Source: DASUBV01 sp035763085 | GTDB taxonomy: Bacteria > Actinomycetota > Actinomycetes > Streptosporangiales > Streptosporangiaceae | Length of the DNA stretch: 64,000 nt | Reading direction: 5' to 3' | Assembly: GCA_035763085.1 (NCBI GenBank) | Contig: DASUBV010000324.1 | Coordinates: 5,576-69,575, forward strand | Part shown: positions 17,073-25,139 of the stretch, piece after piece | Layout: each line of letters starts with the position of its first letter | Numbering within the stretch: position 1 is the stretch's first letter | Position numbers and translations under genes: made by a program | Notes under the pieces: model-generated | The model's input: the letters and a program-made list of their open reading frames with translations, nothing else | Database searches by the model: none | What the model was told of the DNA's origin: nothing

Positions 17073-18203
17073 ATGGAGGCTGCCGGAATCGTCGGAGCGA
17101 TCATCGTTCTGCTGGTACTGCTGGTGGCCATGCGGACGGTGCGGATCGTGCCGCAGGCCAAGGCCAGGAACGTCGAGCGGCTGGGCCGCTACCGCAAGAC
17201 GCTGGAGCCGGGGATGAACTTCATCATCCCGCTGGTCGACCGGGTCAAGCCGCTGATCGACCTGCGCGAGCAGGTGGTCTCCTTCCAGGGCCAGCGCGTC
17301 ATCACCGAGGACAACCTGGTGGTCACCATCGACACCGTGCTGTTCTTCCAGTTGACCGACCCGCGCGCGGCCGACTACGAGATCGTCAACTACATCCAGG
17401 CGGTGGAGCAGCTGACCGCCACCATGCTGCGCTCGGTGATCGGCTCCATGGACCTGGAGCAGGCACTGACCTCCCGCGACCAGATCAACACCATGCTGCG
17501 CGGGGTGCTGGACGACGCCTCCGGCAAGTGGGGGATCCGGGTCACCCGGGTGGAGATCAAGGCCATCGACCCGCCGCAGAGCGTCAAGGACGCGATGGAG
17601 AAGCAGATGCGGGCCGAGCGCGAGAAGCGCGCCGCCATCCTGAACGCCGAGGGCATCCGGCAGTCGCAGATCCTCACCGCCGACGGCGACAAGCAGGGCA
17701 CGATCCTGCGTGCCGAGGGCGAGAAGCAGAGCGCCATCCTGCGCTCCGAGGGCCAGGCCTCGGCGATCTCCACGGTGTTCCAGTCGATTCACGCCGGGGA
17801 CCCCGACCCCAAGCTGCTGGCCTACCAGTACCTGCAGACGCTGCCGCAGCTTGCGCAAAATCCCGGTAATACGGTCTGGATGATCCCGAGCGAGCTGACC
17901 GGCGCGCTGAAGTCACTGAGCACCGCGTTCGGCGCGGGGCAGGAGGAGGCAGCCCCGGCCGGCAGCGCGGGCTCCCCGGCTCATGGCGCCAGCCCCGCGC
18001 CGCCCCCTGCGGTGGCCGTCGGCGGGACCGGTGACGGGGACGGATCTGCAGGTCAGCCGGGCCAGATCGACCAGCAGGCGGCCACCGTCCTGCCGCCGCT
18101 GCCGCGGATGCCGGCCGAGCCCGACGTGGTCGCTGACCCGACGGCCGATCAGCTGCCTGGCGCCAGCAACGGCGCCGCCGCCCCGGCCGAGGATGGCGAC
18201 TGA
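17073..18203 (+). CDS. SPFH / band 7 (stomatin-like) membrane protein
   Basis: Stomatin/QmcA-type protein of 376 residues: one N-terminal membrane helix (IVGAIIVLLVLLVAMRTV), an SPFH domain (VPQAKARNVERLGRYRKTLEPGMNFIIPLVDRV to about 180), a heptad-like helical region rich in EKR and repeated AEGE/SEGQ motifs, and an Ala/Pro/Gly-rich C-terminal tail of about 90 residues. The ATG at 17073 has GAGGGAG 8 bases upstream; a GTG at 17064 overlapping the NfeD stop is an alternative start. Expected to oligomerise at the membrane with the NfeD partner. Confidence 0.93.
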   Translation: MEAAGIVGAIIVLLVLLVAMRTVRIVPQAKARNVERLGRYRKTLEPGMNFIIPLVDRVKPLIDLREQVVSFQGQRVITEDNLVVTIDTVLFFQLTDPRAADYEIVNYIQAVEQLTATMLRSVIGSMDLEQALTSRDQINTMLRGVLDDASGKWGIRVTRVEIKAIDPPQSVKDAMEKQMRAEREKRAAILNAEGIRQSQILTADGDKQGTILRAEGEKQSAILRSEGQASAISTVFQSIHAGDPDPKLLAYQYLQTLPQLAQNPGNTVWMIPSELTGALKSLSTAFGAGQEEAAPAGSAGSPAHGASPAPPPAVAVGGTGDGDGSAGQPGQIDQQAATVLPPLPRMPAEPDVVADPTADQLPGASNGAAAPAEDGD

Positions 18204-18270
18204 TGGTGGATTAAGGTCGGTGCATAACCCGCTGCACTCAGCTAATGCACGTGCAGAACCCGCGGGTAAC

Positions 18271-18285
18271 CCTGTTAGCATGGTC
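18271..18285 (+). promoter_or_regulatory. Candidate -10 region for the DUF397 gene
   Basis: cctgttagcatggtc contains TAGCAT (18276-18281), about 80 bases before the DUF397 start and the most promoter-like string in this gap. No clear -35 is seen. Low confidence. Confidence 0.25.
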
Positions 18286-18361
18286 ACATATCTGGATGTG
18301 CGCCGTTCCCGGCACGGGGCTGATAGGCCAGCGGCGCAAGCGGCGGCCCAGGGGAGCTGAC

Positions 18362-18589
18362 ATGCATCTTCCAAATGGCATTCGCGGCGACGAGGTGCCT
18401 GGCACGTGGCGCAAGAGCACGGCCAGCAACCCCAGTGGCTCCTGCGTCGAGGTGGCTCAGCTGCCCGGTGGTGATGTTGCCGTCCGCAATTCCCGCCACC
18501 CGGACGGCCCGGCCCTGGTCTACACCCGGGCTGAGGTGGCCGCGTTCCTGGCCGGGGTCAAGGCCGGGGAGTTCGACGACCTGGCCTGA
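18362..18589 (+). CDS. DUF397 domain protein (orphan)
   Basis: Small cytosolic protein of 75 residues matching DUF397 along its length: TWRKSTASNPSGSCVEVA, then VAVRNSRHPDGPALVYTRAEVAAFLAGVKAGEFDDL. The ATG at 18362 follows GGGGAG; upstream in-frame starts would add 39 unrelated residues. DUF397 proteins normally sit next to an Xre-type helix-turn-helix regulator (BldB / WhiJ-like systems in Streptomyces). No such regulator is beside this copy: the neighbours are the SPFH gene and menA. Confidence 0.93.
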   Translation: MHLPNGIRGDEVPGTWRKSTASNPSGSCVEVAQLPGGDVAVRNSRHPDGPALVYTRAEVAAFLAGVKAGEFDDLA

Positions 18590-18688
18590 CCGGCGCCAGG
18601 CGGCGCGGACCGCCTGATCCCGCAGGTGCCGGGGCCGGCTGGTCCCGGGTCGGCCGGGATCACTCGGCGGGGCCGGGGACGGCCGGGC

Positions 18689-19561
18689 TCAGGGGCGGAT
18701 GGCCAGGCCGAGTGTCAGCAGCGCGCCGAAGGCTAGCTGCAGGCGGCCGGTCTGGCCCAGTGCCGCGACCAGCGCGCGGCCGGTCACGCCCTGGCGGACC
18801 TGCCGGACGGGCGCGAGCGCCAGCGGCACCGCGGCCAGCGCGGCCAGGCACAGCGGTGCCACCGGTGCCATCGCCGCGGCCACGCAGAACGGGATGACCA
18901 CGCACCCCGCGTACAGCGCGCGGGTCCGCTGATCGCCGAGCACCACCGCCAGCGTCTGCTTGCCGGTCTGCCGGTCAGTCGGGATGTCGCGCAGGTTGTT
19001 GATTACCAGCAGCGCGCACGCCAGCAGTCCGACCGGAGCCGCTGCGGCGACCGCCAGCCAGGGCAGCGTCCGCATCTGGACATAGGCCGTTCCGGCGACC
19101 GCCACCAGCCCGAAGAACAGGAAGACCGAGACCTCGCCCAGCGCCCGGTACCCGTACGGCCGGCTGCCGCCGGTGTAGAACCAGGCCGCCGCCAGCGCGG
19201 CCGCGCCGACCAGCACCAGCCACCACGACGTCTGCGCGGCCAGCACCAGGCCGGCCACGCCGGCCACCGCGAACGAGGCCATCGCCGCGGCCAGCACCTG
19301 CCGGGGCCGGGCCAGCCCTGTCGCGGTCAGCCGGAGCGGGCCGACCCGCTGCTCGTCTGTGCCGCGGATGCCGTCGCTGTAGTCGTTGGCGTAGTTCACG
19401 CCCACCTGCAAGGCCAGCGCCACGAGCAGCGCCAGCGCCGCCCGGGAGGCCGAGAACTTGCCGTAGCCCGTCGCCACGCCAGAACCCACGACAACCGGGA
19501 CGATGGCAGCGGGTAGCGTGCGCGGCCGCGCACCCGCTACCCAGTCCCTGAGTGCAGCCAC
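18689..19561 (-). CDS. menA: 1,4-dihydroxy-2-naphthoate polyprenyltransferase
   Basis: UbiA-family integral membrane enzyme that attaches the polyprenyl chain to 1,4-dihydroxy-2-naphthoate in menaquinone synthesis. The first Asp-rich motif is NYANDYSDGIRGTDEQRVGPLRL (from about residue 56) and the second is NNLRDIPTDRQTGKQTLA, both hallmarks of MenA. About eight membrane helices are present. The GTG at 19561 has GGAGGG 6 bases upstream and gives 290 residues; a TTG six codons earlier is the alternative. No other men genes lie in the window. Confidence 0.95.
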   Translation of the reverse strand: MAALRDWVAGARPRTLPAAIVPVVVGSGVATGYGKFSASRAALALLVALALQVGVNYANDYSDGIRGTDEQRVGPLRLTATGLARPRQVLAAAMASFAVAGVAGLVLAAQTSWWLVLVGAAALAAAWFYTGGSRPYGYRALGEVSVFLFFGLVAVAGTAYVQMRTLPWLAVAAAAPVGLLACALLVINNLRDIPTDRQTGKQTLAVVLGDQRTRALYAGCVVIPFCVAAAMAPVAPLCLAALAAVPLALAPVRQVRQGVTGRALVAALGQTGRLQLAFGALLTLGLAIRP

Positions 19562-19635
19562 AGCGCGCCCTCCGACCAAGTGATGAAGTCACAGGGTATT
19601 AGCCCGCGTCCCGCCCCTCGCGCCGCCCCGCCCTG

Positions 19636-19669
19636 GCGCTGCCCCGCCCGTCGCGCTGCCCCGCCCGTC
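19636..19669. repeat. Perfect 17-bp tandem duplication between menA and the NERD gene
   Basis: gcgctgccccgcccgtc occurs twice head to tail (19636-19652 and 19653-19669). It is probably simple slippage in a GC-rich spacer. No function seen. Confidence 0.7.
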
Positions 19670-19691
19670 AGCCGGGCGGCGAGCTGGCCGG

Positions 19692-20990
19692 CTAGCTCGC
19701 CGCGGGGAGGGCCTGCTCGGCGGTCTGGCAGATCAGCTCGATCTCCTCCTGGGCGAGGTGCTCGCCGCGCGTGGCCCGGTTACGGGCGCGGAAGTACTTG
19801 CGGATCCGGCGGCCGCCGAAGACCGCGACGCCGCGCAGCGTCACCACGCCCCACGGGATGGTCGGGCCGTAGATCACCATGATCGGGCTGACCGCGACTT
19901 CCTCCCCCATCCGGGCGCTGATCAGCTCGGCGGCCCGCGATGCCTCCCAGCGGGCGTGCGCGAGGCGGGGGGACTGGCTGAACGGGCCGTGATACAGCAC
20001 GCCGCTGCCGGTCGCCCCGGTCGTGCGGACGGGCAGCCGGCGGTCCCAGCGCTCGGAGTCGATGGCAAAGACCCCGGCGGGCCCGACGAGCAGGTGGTCG
20101 ATGACCGAGTCGGAGCCGGGGATGGCCCGGTTGTGCAGGGCCACGTAGCCGGCGGTGCGCAGCAGGCCGAGCCGGTGCCGGGTGCGCCGCTGCGCGGAGG
20201 TGGCGCGGACGTCGGCCGGGATCGGCGACATGGCCTTGGACTGGTAGACCGTGTCGATGATCGCGACCACGGCCGCGGCCGTCAGGCCCCAGCGCCAGTT
20301 CAGGAAGATCGTCACGACGACCCCGACGAGCAGGGCCACGATCGCCCGCCTGATCCAGATCGGGACTCGCGGGTCGGCGCTCAGCGCGGACATGGGCCGG
20401 CCGCGTGCCGGGATGAACTGCTGCGTCACGCGGGTCACCGGCACGGCCGGCGTACGGCGCACCGGCTCGGGTTCCGGCTCTGGCTCGGGCGGCAGTGTCT
20501 CGCCGGGAGCGGTGTCGTCCAGCTCGGAGTCGCCGGACTCGTTGTCGTCCAGTCCGACACCCGGCGTCGTGTCGGCCAGGGCGCGCTCGTCGAGCACGGT
20601 GTCCTCGAGCGCCGTGTCCTCGGGCGCCGTGTTTCCGGGCCCAGTGTTTCCGGGCCCGGTGGTTCCCGGTGCGGCGTCTTCGAGCGCGGTGACCTCGAGC
20701 GCCGGGTCACCCGCTCGCGCTGAGCCGGAACGCGCGGGCTCCGGACGCGCCGGATCGGGATGCGCAGATTCAGGACGTGCTGGCTCAGGGCGACCTGGCT
20801 CAGGGCGTGCCTGATCCGGGCGTGTCCGGTCGGGCTGCGCTCGGCCGGCGGTGGTGCCGGTCGACTGGGCTGGTACCAGCGGGCCCGCGGGGGCGGGCTT
20901 CCGGGGCGGTGCCGCCGGACCGGTCGTCGGTGGCTCGGGGCCGGTCTCGCGGTCCACGTGCCTAAGGGTAACCGAGCCGTCACTCGTCAT
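19692..20990 (-). CDS. Membrane protein with NERD (nuclease-related) domain
   Basis: 432 residues in three parts. The first ~200 are low-complexity, with RPEPARPE-type repeats followed by an acidic TALEDTVLDE / DDNESGDSELDD segment. Then a pair of membrane helices (IRRAIVALLVGVVVTIFLN and WGLTAAAVVAIIDTVYQ) follows. The C-terminal domain has the NERD pattern: GYVALHNRAIPGSDSVIDHLLVGPAGVFAIDSERW, with the Asp/Glu-type residues expected of the PD-(D/E)XK-like fold. The ATG at 20990 avoids overlap with the divergent amidase; longer starts are possible. NERD proteins are thought to be nucleases; no activity is shown. A 9-bp hairpin (19677-19702) overlaps its stop. Confidence 0.75.
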   Translation of the reverse strand: MTSDGSVTLRHVDRETGPEPPTTGPAAPPRKPAPAGPLVPAQSTGTTAGRAQPDRTRPDQARPEPGRPEPARPESAHPDPARPEPARSGSARAGDPALEVTALEDAAPGTTGPGNTGPGNTAPEDTALEDTVLDERALADTTPGVGLDDNESGDSELDDTAPGETLPPEPEPEPEPVRRTPAVPVTRVTQQFIPARGRPMSALSADPRVPIWIRRAIVALLVGVVVTIFLNWRWGLTAAAVVAIIDTVYQSKAMSPIPADVRATSAQRRTRHRLGLLRTAGYVALHNRAIPGSDSVIDHLLVGPAGVFAIDSERWDRRLPVRTTGATGSGVLYHGPFSQSPRLAHARWEASRAAELISARMGEEVAVSPIMVIYGPTIPWGVVTLRGVAVFGGRRIRKYFRARNRATRGEHLAQEEIELICQTAEQALPAAS

Positions 20991-21063
20991 CCAGGTACTC
21001 CGCGCTACACGCCCGGCGCTGCAGGATGGACCGCATCGGGCCAGTCGTTCTACTGTTCGGTGC

Positions 21064-22497
21064 GTGACCGACATTCATGACCTCACGGTGACAGAACTGG
21101 CGACGCAGATCCGGGACGGGCAGCTGTCCCCGGTGGAGATCACCGATCATTACCTCGATCGCATCGGCCGGCTCAACGAGCAGGTCGGCGCGTTCTACAC
21201 AGTGACCCACGACCTGGCGCGCGAGCAGGCGACCGCGGCCGAGAAGACGGTGGCGGCATTCCGCCGCGGCGACGGCTCCGGCCCGCTGCCCCCGCTCACC
21301 GGGATCCCGATCCCGATCAAGGACCTGAACATGGTCGCCGGGGTCCGGATGACCCTGGGCAGCACCATCTTCGCGGACACCGTGGCGCCCGAGGACGACT
21401 ATGTCGTCGCCGCGCTGCGCAGGGCCGGCATTGTCATCACGGGCAAGACCGCGACACCGGAATTCGGCCTGCCCTGCTACACCGAGACCAGGATCGGCCC
21501 CCCGGCCCGCACGCCATGGGACCTGAGCCGCTCGGCCGGCGGGTCCAGCGGCGGCGCGGCAGCGGCGGTGGCCTCCGGGCTCGCCCCGGCGGCGCAGGGC
21601 AGCGACGGCGGCGGCTCGATCCGGATCCCGTCCAGCGTCTGCGGGCTGTTCGGGATCAAGCCAAGCCGCGGCCGGGTGTCGGGCGGCCCGCTCATGCCCG
21701 ACCTGGCCGGCCTGGGCATCGACGGCCCGCTGGCGCGCACGGTGGCCGACGCGGCCCTGCTGCTGGATGCCATGACCTGCAATGAGCCGGGCGACATGTA
21801 CACGCAGCCGCCGCTGCCCGCAGGCGACAGCTTCCTGGGCTACGCCAGCCGCGAGCCGGGCCGCCTGCGCATCGCGCGGTCCCTGACCTCCGCGGTGGAA
21901 GGCGTGGAAGTGCACCCGGACTGCCTGGCTGCCTACGAGGACGCCAGCAAGCTGCTGGACTCGCTCGGGCATGACGTGCAGGACGTCGACCTGCCGTTCG
22001 GACCGGACGCCGTGCCGGCTTTCGTGACGCTGTGGTACGCCATGGCCACGCTGGCTCCGGTCAGCCCCGAGCAGGAAGGCGACCTGCTGCCGCTCACCGC
22101 CTACCTGCGCGGCAAGGGCCTAGAGCTGACGGCCGCCGAGCTGCTGTTCGCCCAGGGCTACCTGCAGGCGGTCATGCGGCCGGCGCTGCGCACGCTGGCG
22201 CAGTACGACGCGATCCTGACGCCCACCCTGGCCCTGCCGCCGCGGCCGGTCGGCTACTTCGACGAGGTGGACCCGGCCGAGAACTTCGAGCGGCAGAAGA
22301 AGTTCACGCCGTGGACGGCCCTGTACAACATCTCCGGCCAGCCCGCGGTGAACGTTCCGCTGCACTGGAGCGAGGGCGGGCTGCCCATCGGCGTGATGCT
22401 GGCCGGGCGGATGGGCGACGAGGCCACGCTGATCTCGCTCTCAGCCCAGCTCGAGGCCGCCCGGCCGTGGAAGGACCGGCACCCGCCGCTCTGGTAG
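21064..22497 (+). CDS. Amidase signature family hydrolase
   Basis: Ser-cisSer-Lys amidase of 477 residues. The catalytic lysine is in LTGIPIPIKDLN, the Gly/Ser-rich signature is SAGGSSGGAAAAVASGLAP, and the nucleophilic serine lies in QGSDGGGSIRIPSS. The C-terminal NISGQPAVNVPLHWSEGGLPIGVML is typical. The GTG start is inferred from the family N-terminus; no strong ribosome binding site is visible. It is not next to gatC or gatB, so a GatA role is unlikely; an amidase of unknown substrate is the safer reading. Confidence 0.9.
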   Translation: MTDIHDLTVTELATQIRDGQLSPVEITDHYLDRIGRLNEQVGAFYTVTHDLAREQATAAEKTVAAFRRGDGSGPLPPLTGIPIPIKDLNMVAGVRMTLGSTIFADTVAPEDDYVVAALRRAGIVITGKTATPEFGLPCYTETRIGPPARTPWDLSRSAGGSSGGAAAAVASGLAPAAQGSDGGGSIRIPSSVCGLFGIKPSRGRVSGGPLMPDLAGLGIDGPLARTVADAALLLDAMTCNEPGDMYTQPPLPAGDSFLGYASREPGRLRIARSLTSAVEGVEVHPDCLAAYEDASKLLDSLGHDVQDVDLPFGPDAVPAFVTLWYAMATLAPVSPEQEGDLLPLTAYLRGKGLELTAAELLFAQGYLQAVMRPALRTLAQYDAILTPTLALPPRPVGYFDEVDPAENFERQKKFTPWTALYNISGQPAVNVPLHWSEGGLPIGVMLAGRMGDEATLISLSAQLEAARPWKDRHPPLW

Positions 22498-22651
22498 GGC
22501 ACGCGGCCGCCCGCCTCGTCCCGCCACCCCTGCCCGCCTCGTCCCGCCATCCCCGGCCTGCTCGACTCCCTCGTCCTGCTCCCTGATAACAGCAAGAGGG
22601 ACGGCCCGCCAGCGTCGTGGCGGCGCACGAGCATGCATACCGGACAGCAGC

Positions 22652-22688
22652 GGGCCCGGAATCTCGTTTGACCGGCGATTCCGGGCCC
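22652..22688 (+). terminator. Hairpin terminator after the amidase
   Basis: Perfect 12-bp stem, gggcccggaatc (22652-22663) with gattccgggccc (22677-22688), and a 13-base loop. It lies 155 bases past the amidase stop in a 368-base gap that has no gene I can support. Confidence 0.6.
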
Positions 22689-22754
22689 CGTACCGTCTGC
22701 GGGGAGCCGGGGACCGCAGCACGCTCAGCAGCGTCAGTCGCGCGCGCCGCCGAG

Positions 22755-22803
22755 AGTTAACGAGATATATCTTGCTTGCTCGGGTGGTTGCGATATATCT
22801 TAA
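22755..22803 (+). promoter_or_regulatory. Double AT-rich dyad upstream of MMPL transporter 1 (candidate operator)
   Basis: agatatatct (22763-22772, perfect palindrome) and gatatatc (22792-22799) lie 28 bases centre to centre. They are embedded in ttaacg...cttg and ttgcg...ttaacg, in an otherwise >70% GC region. They sit 60-100 bases before the MMPL start. Paired dyads of this kind are typical of PadR or TetR operators. No regulator gene is adjacent. Confidence 0.55.
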
Positions 22804-22865
22804 CGGCTGATGAGGGGGTGGCGCGTGCCGCCACCGCGAGCAACTGCTGATCCTGGGGGATCTCC

Positions 22866-24977
22866 ATGAGTAAAGCCCGTGCGCTCCTTCGCCTACCCGG
22901 TGGACGCCGGACTAAGTGGCTGGTACTGGTCTTCTGGCTGATCGTCGTCGTGCTGGCCGGCCCGCTGGCCGGCAAGCTGACGGGGGCCGAGAAGAATGAC
23001 TCGTCGGCGTGGCTGCCGGCCAAGGCGGAGTCGACCAAGGTGGTCAACCTCCAGGCCAAGGTGCAGTCGCCCAACATCTTCCCCGGCGTGGTCGTGTACT
23101 CGCGGCCGTCCGGCGTGACCCCGGCTGACCGGGCCAAGGCCGCCGCCGACGCCCGCAGCTTCGGCCAGGTCCACGGCGTCATCAAGGGGCAGGTCCAGGG
23201 ACCGGTGGTGGCTAAGGACAACACCGCCATCGAGACGATCGTCCCGGTCGACCTGGGCAAGAACGGGTGGAACGGGGCCACCGCGGCCGCCGACCACCTG
23301 CGCACCATCGCCACCTCCGGCACTACCGGGATGACCATCCACATCGCCGGCCCGCTCGGCACGGCATCGGACTCGTCCAAGTCGTTCAAGGGCATCGACA
23401 GCACGCTGCTGATCGCCACGCTGGCCGTGGTGATCGTCTTGCTGCTGGTCACCTACCGGAGCCCGGCCTTGTGGCTGCTGCCGGTCATCTCGGCCGGCGT
23501 CGCCCTGGCGGTCTCGCAGGGCCTGATCTACCTGCTGGCCGCGCACGCCGGCCTGACCGTGAACGCGCAGACCGCCGGCATCCTGGACGTGCTGGTATTC
23601 GGCGCCGGCACCGACTACGCCCTGCTGCTGACCGCCCGCTACCGCGAGGAACTGCGGCGGCACAGCGACCGGCACGAGGCCATGGCCATCGCGCTGCGCC
23701 GGGCCGGGCCGGCCATCATGGCCAGCGCCGGCACCGTGATCCTGAGCCTGCTGGTGCTGATGGTCGCCGAGCTGAACTCGACCAACAGCATGGGCCCGGT
23801 CCTGGCCCTCGGCGTCGGGGTGGCGCTGGCCGCCATGGTGACGCTGCTGCCCGCGCTGCTGGTGATCTTCGGCCGGTGGGTCTTCTGGCCGGTCCGTCCG
23901 GTCTACGGCTCGGCCGAGCCGACCTCGGGGGGTTTCTGGGCCCGGGCGGGCCGCGGCATCGCGATCCGGCCGCGCCTGGTGTGGCTGGTCACCGCCGTGG
24001 TGCTCGGTGCCCTGGCCCTGGGCACGCTCGGCCTGAAGGCCGGCGGGCTGACCAACGCGCAGTCCTTCCGCGGTACCCCGGACTCGGTGGTCGGCCAGCG
24101 GGTGCTGGACCGCAGCTTCCCGGCCGGCGCCGGGCAGCCCGTGGTCGTGGTGGCCAGCCCGGCCGCTGCCGGGCAGGTCAAGTCGGCGTTCGCGAGCACG
24201 CCGGGCATCGACGGCGTCACGGCGACGGTGGTGCAGCGCGGCCATGCCTACCTGTACGGGACGCTCACCGCGCCCCCCGACAGCCAGGCCGCCTACAGCG
24301 CCGTTGACCGGGTCCGCACCGCGGTGCATGCCGTTCCCGGCGGGGACGCGCTGGTCGGCGGCATGACAGCGGTCAACATGGACATCAAGTCAGCGGCGAC
24401 GCATGACCGCGAGGTGATCATCCCGCTAGTCCTGGCCATCGTGTTCCTGATCCTCGGCGCGCTGCTGCGGTCGATCGTGGCCCCGGTGATCCTGATCGCC
24501 ACGGTGGTGCTGTCGTACTTCGCGGCGCTGGGCGCCAGCTCGCTGGTGTTCAACCACCTGTTCCACTTCGGCGGCGCGGATACCTCGTTCCCGCTGTTCG
24601 TGTTCGTGTTCCTGGTCGCCCTGGGCATCGACTACAACATCTTCCTGATGACCCGGGTCCGCGAGGAGGCCAGGAACCACGGCGCCCGCCGCGGCGCGCT
24701 CACCGGGCTGGCCGCGACCGGCGGGGTGATCACCTCGGCCGGCGCGGTGCTGGCGGGCACGTTCGCGGTGCTGGGCACGCTGCCGGTCACCTTCCTGGCC
24801 GAGCTCGGCTTCGCGGTGGCCTTCGGCGTCCTGCTCGACACCCTGGTCGTCCGGTCGGTGCTGGTCACGGCCCTGAACCTGGACCTGGGGCGGTGGATGT
24901 GGTGGCCCAGCAAGCTGGCCACCGAGCCGGTCCCGGACCGGGAACTGCCCGCCCGGCGGCCCGCCGAGGTGCGGTAG
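22866..24977 (+). CDS. MMPL-family RND transporter 1
   Basis: Inner-membrane exporter of 703 residues with the MMPL plan: one N-terminal helix, a large extracytoplasmic loop, five helices, then a second loop and helix set. The proton-relay-type motifs are FGAGTDYALLLTARYREEL in the first half and VALGIDYNIFLMTRVREE in the second. Relatives export lipids or small amphiphiles in actinobacteria. The ATG follows a GGGGG stretch. The AT-rich dyad upstream suggests regulated expression. It is followed after 162 bases by a second, distantly related MMPL gene. The substrate is unknown. Confidence 0.92.
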   Translation: MSKARALLRLPGGRRTKWLVLVFWLIVVVLAGPLAGKLTGAEKNDSSAWLPAKAESTKVVNLQAKVQSPNIFPGVVVYSRPSGVTPADRAKAAADARSFGQVHGVIKGQVQGPVVAKDNTAIETIVPVDLGKNGWNGATAAADHLRTIATSGTTGMTIHIAGPLGTASDSSKSFKGIDSTLLIATLAVVIVLLLVTYRSPALWLLPVISAGVALAVSQGLIYLLAAHAGLTVNAQTAGILDVLVFGAGTDYALLLTARYREELRRHSDRHEAMAIALRRAGPAIMASAGTVILSLLVLMVAELNSTNSMGPVLALGVGVALAAMVTLLPALLVIFGRWVFWPVRPVYGSAEPTSGGFWARAGRGIAIRPRLVWLVTAVVLGALALGTLGLKAGGLTNAQSFRGTPDSVVGQRVLDRSFPAGAGQPVVVVASPAAAGQVKSAFASTPGIDGVTATVVQRGHAYLYGTLTAPPDSQAAYSAVDRVRTAVHAVPGGDALVGGMTAVNMDIKSAATHDREVIIPLVLAIVFLILGALLRSIVAPVILIATVVLSYFAALGASSLVFNHLFHFGGADTSFPLFVFVFLVALGIDYNIFLMTRVREEARNHGARRGALTGLAATGGVITSAGAVLAGTFAVLGTLPVTFLAELGFAVAFGVLLDTLVVRSVLVTALNLDLGRWMWWPSKLATEPVPDRELPARRPAEVR

Positions 24978-24996
24978 GCCGCCGCCGCGCGGAGGC

Positions 24997-25042
24997 GCGG
25001 TTCACCCCGGCCGGGTGATGACAGCCGGCCGGGGTGAACCGC
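24997..25042 (+). terminator. Long perfect hairpin between the two MMPL genes (first of two)
   Basis: 18-bp perfect stem, gcggttcaccccggccgg (24997-25014) with ccggccggggtgaaccgc (25025-25042), and a 10-base loop. It begins 20 bases past the stop of MMPL 1. Terminator-like in position, but without a T-run. Confidence 0.75.
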
Positions 25043-25060
25043 ACCGTGGTGCCCCACATG

Positions 25061-25095
25061 GCTGGGCCGCCGTGCTTCTGGCACGGCGGCCCAGC
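25061..25095 (+). terminator. Second perfect hairpin between the two MMPL genes
   Basis: 15-bp perfect stem, gctgggccgccgtgc (25061-25075) with gcacggcggcccagc (25081-25095), and a ttctg loop. It sits 18 bases after the first hairpin and 45 bases before the start of MMPL 2. It could act as a second terminator or as an attenuator/leader structure for MMPL 2. Confidence 0.7.
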
Positions 25096-25139
25096 ACGTC
25101 ACTGCGCGGCCCCCGCGCCGCGAGCGGAGGCACGGCGGC

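Noticed and set aside
21064..22497. Glutamyl-tRNA(Gln) amidotransferase subunit A (gatA)
   Set aside because: No gatB or gatC neighbour, and general amidase-family features fit as well; kept as an amidase of unknown substrate.
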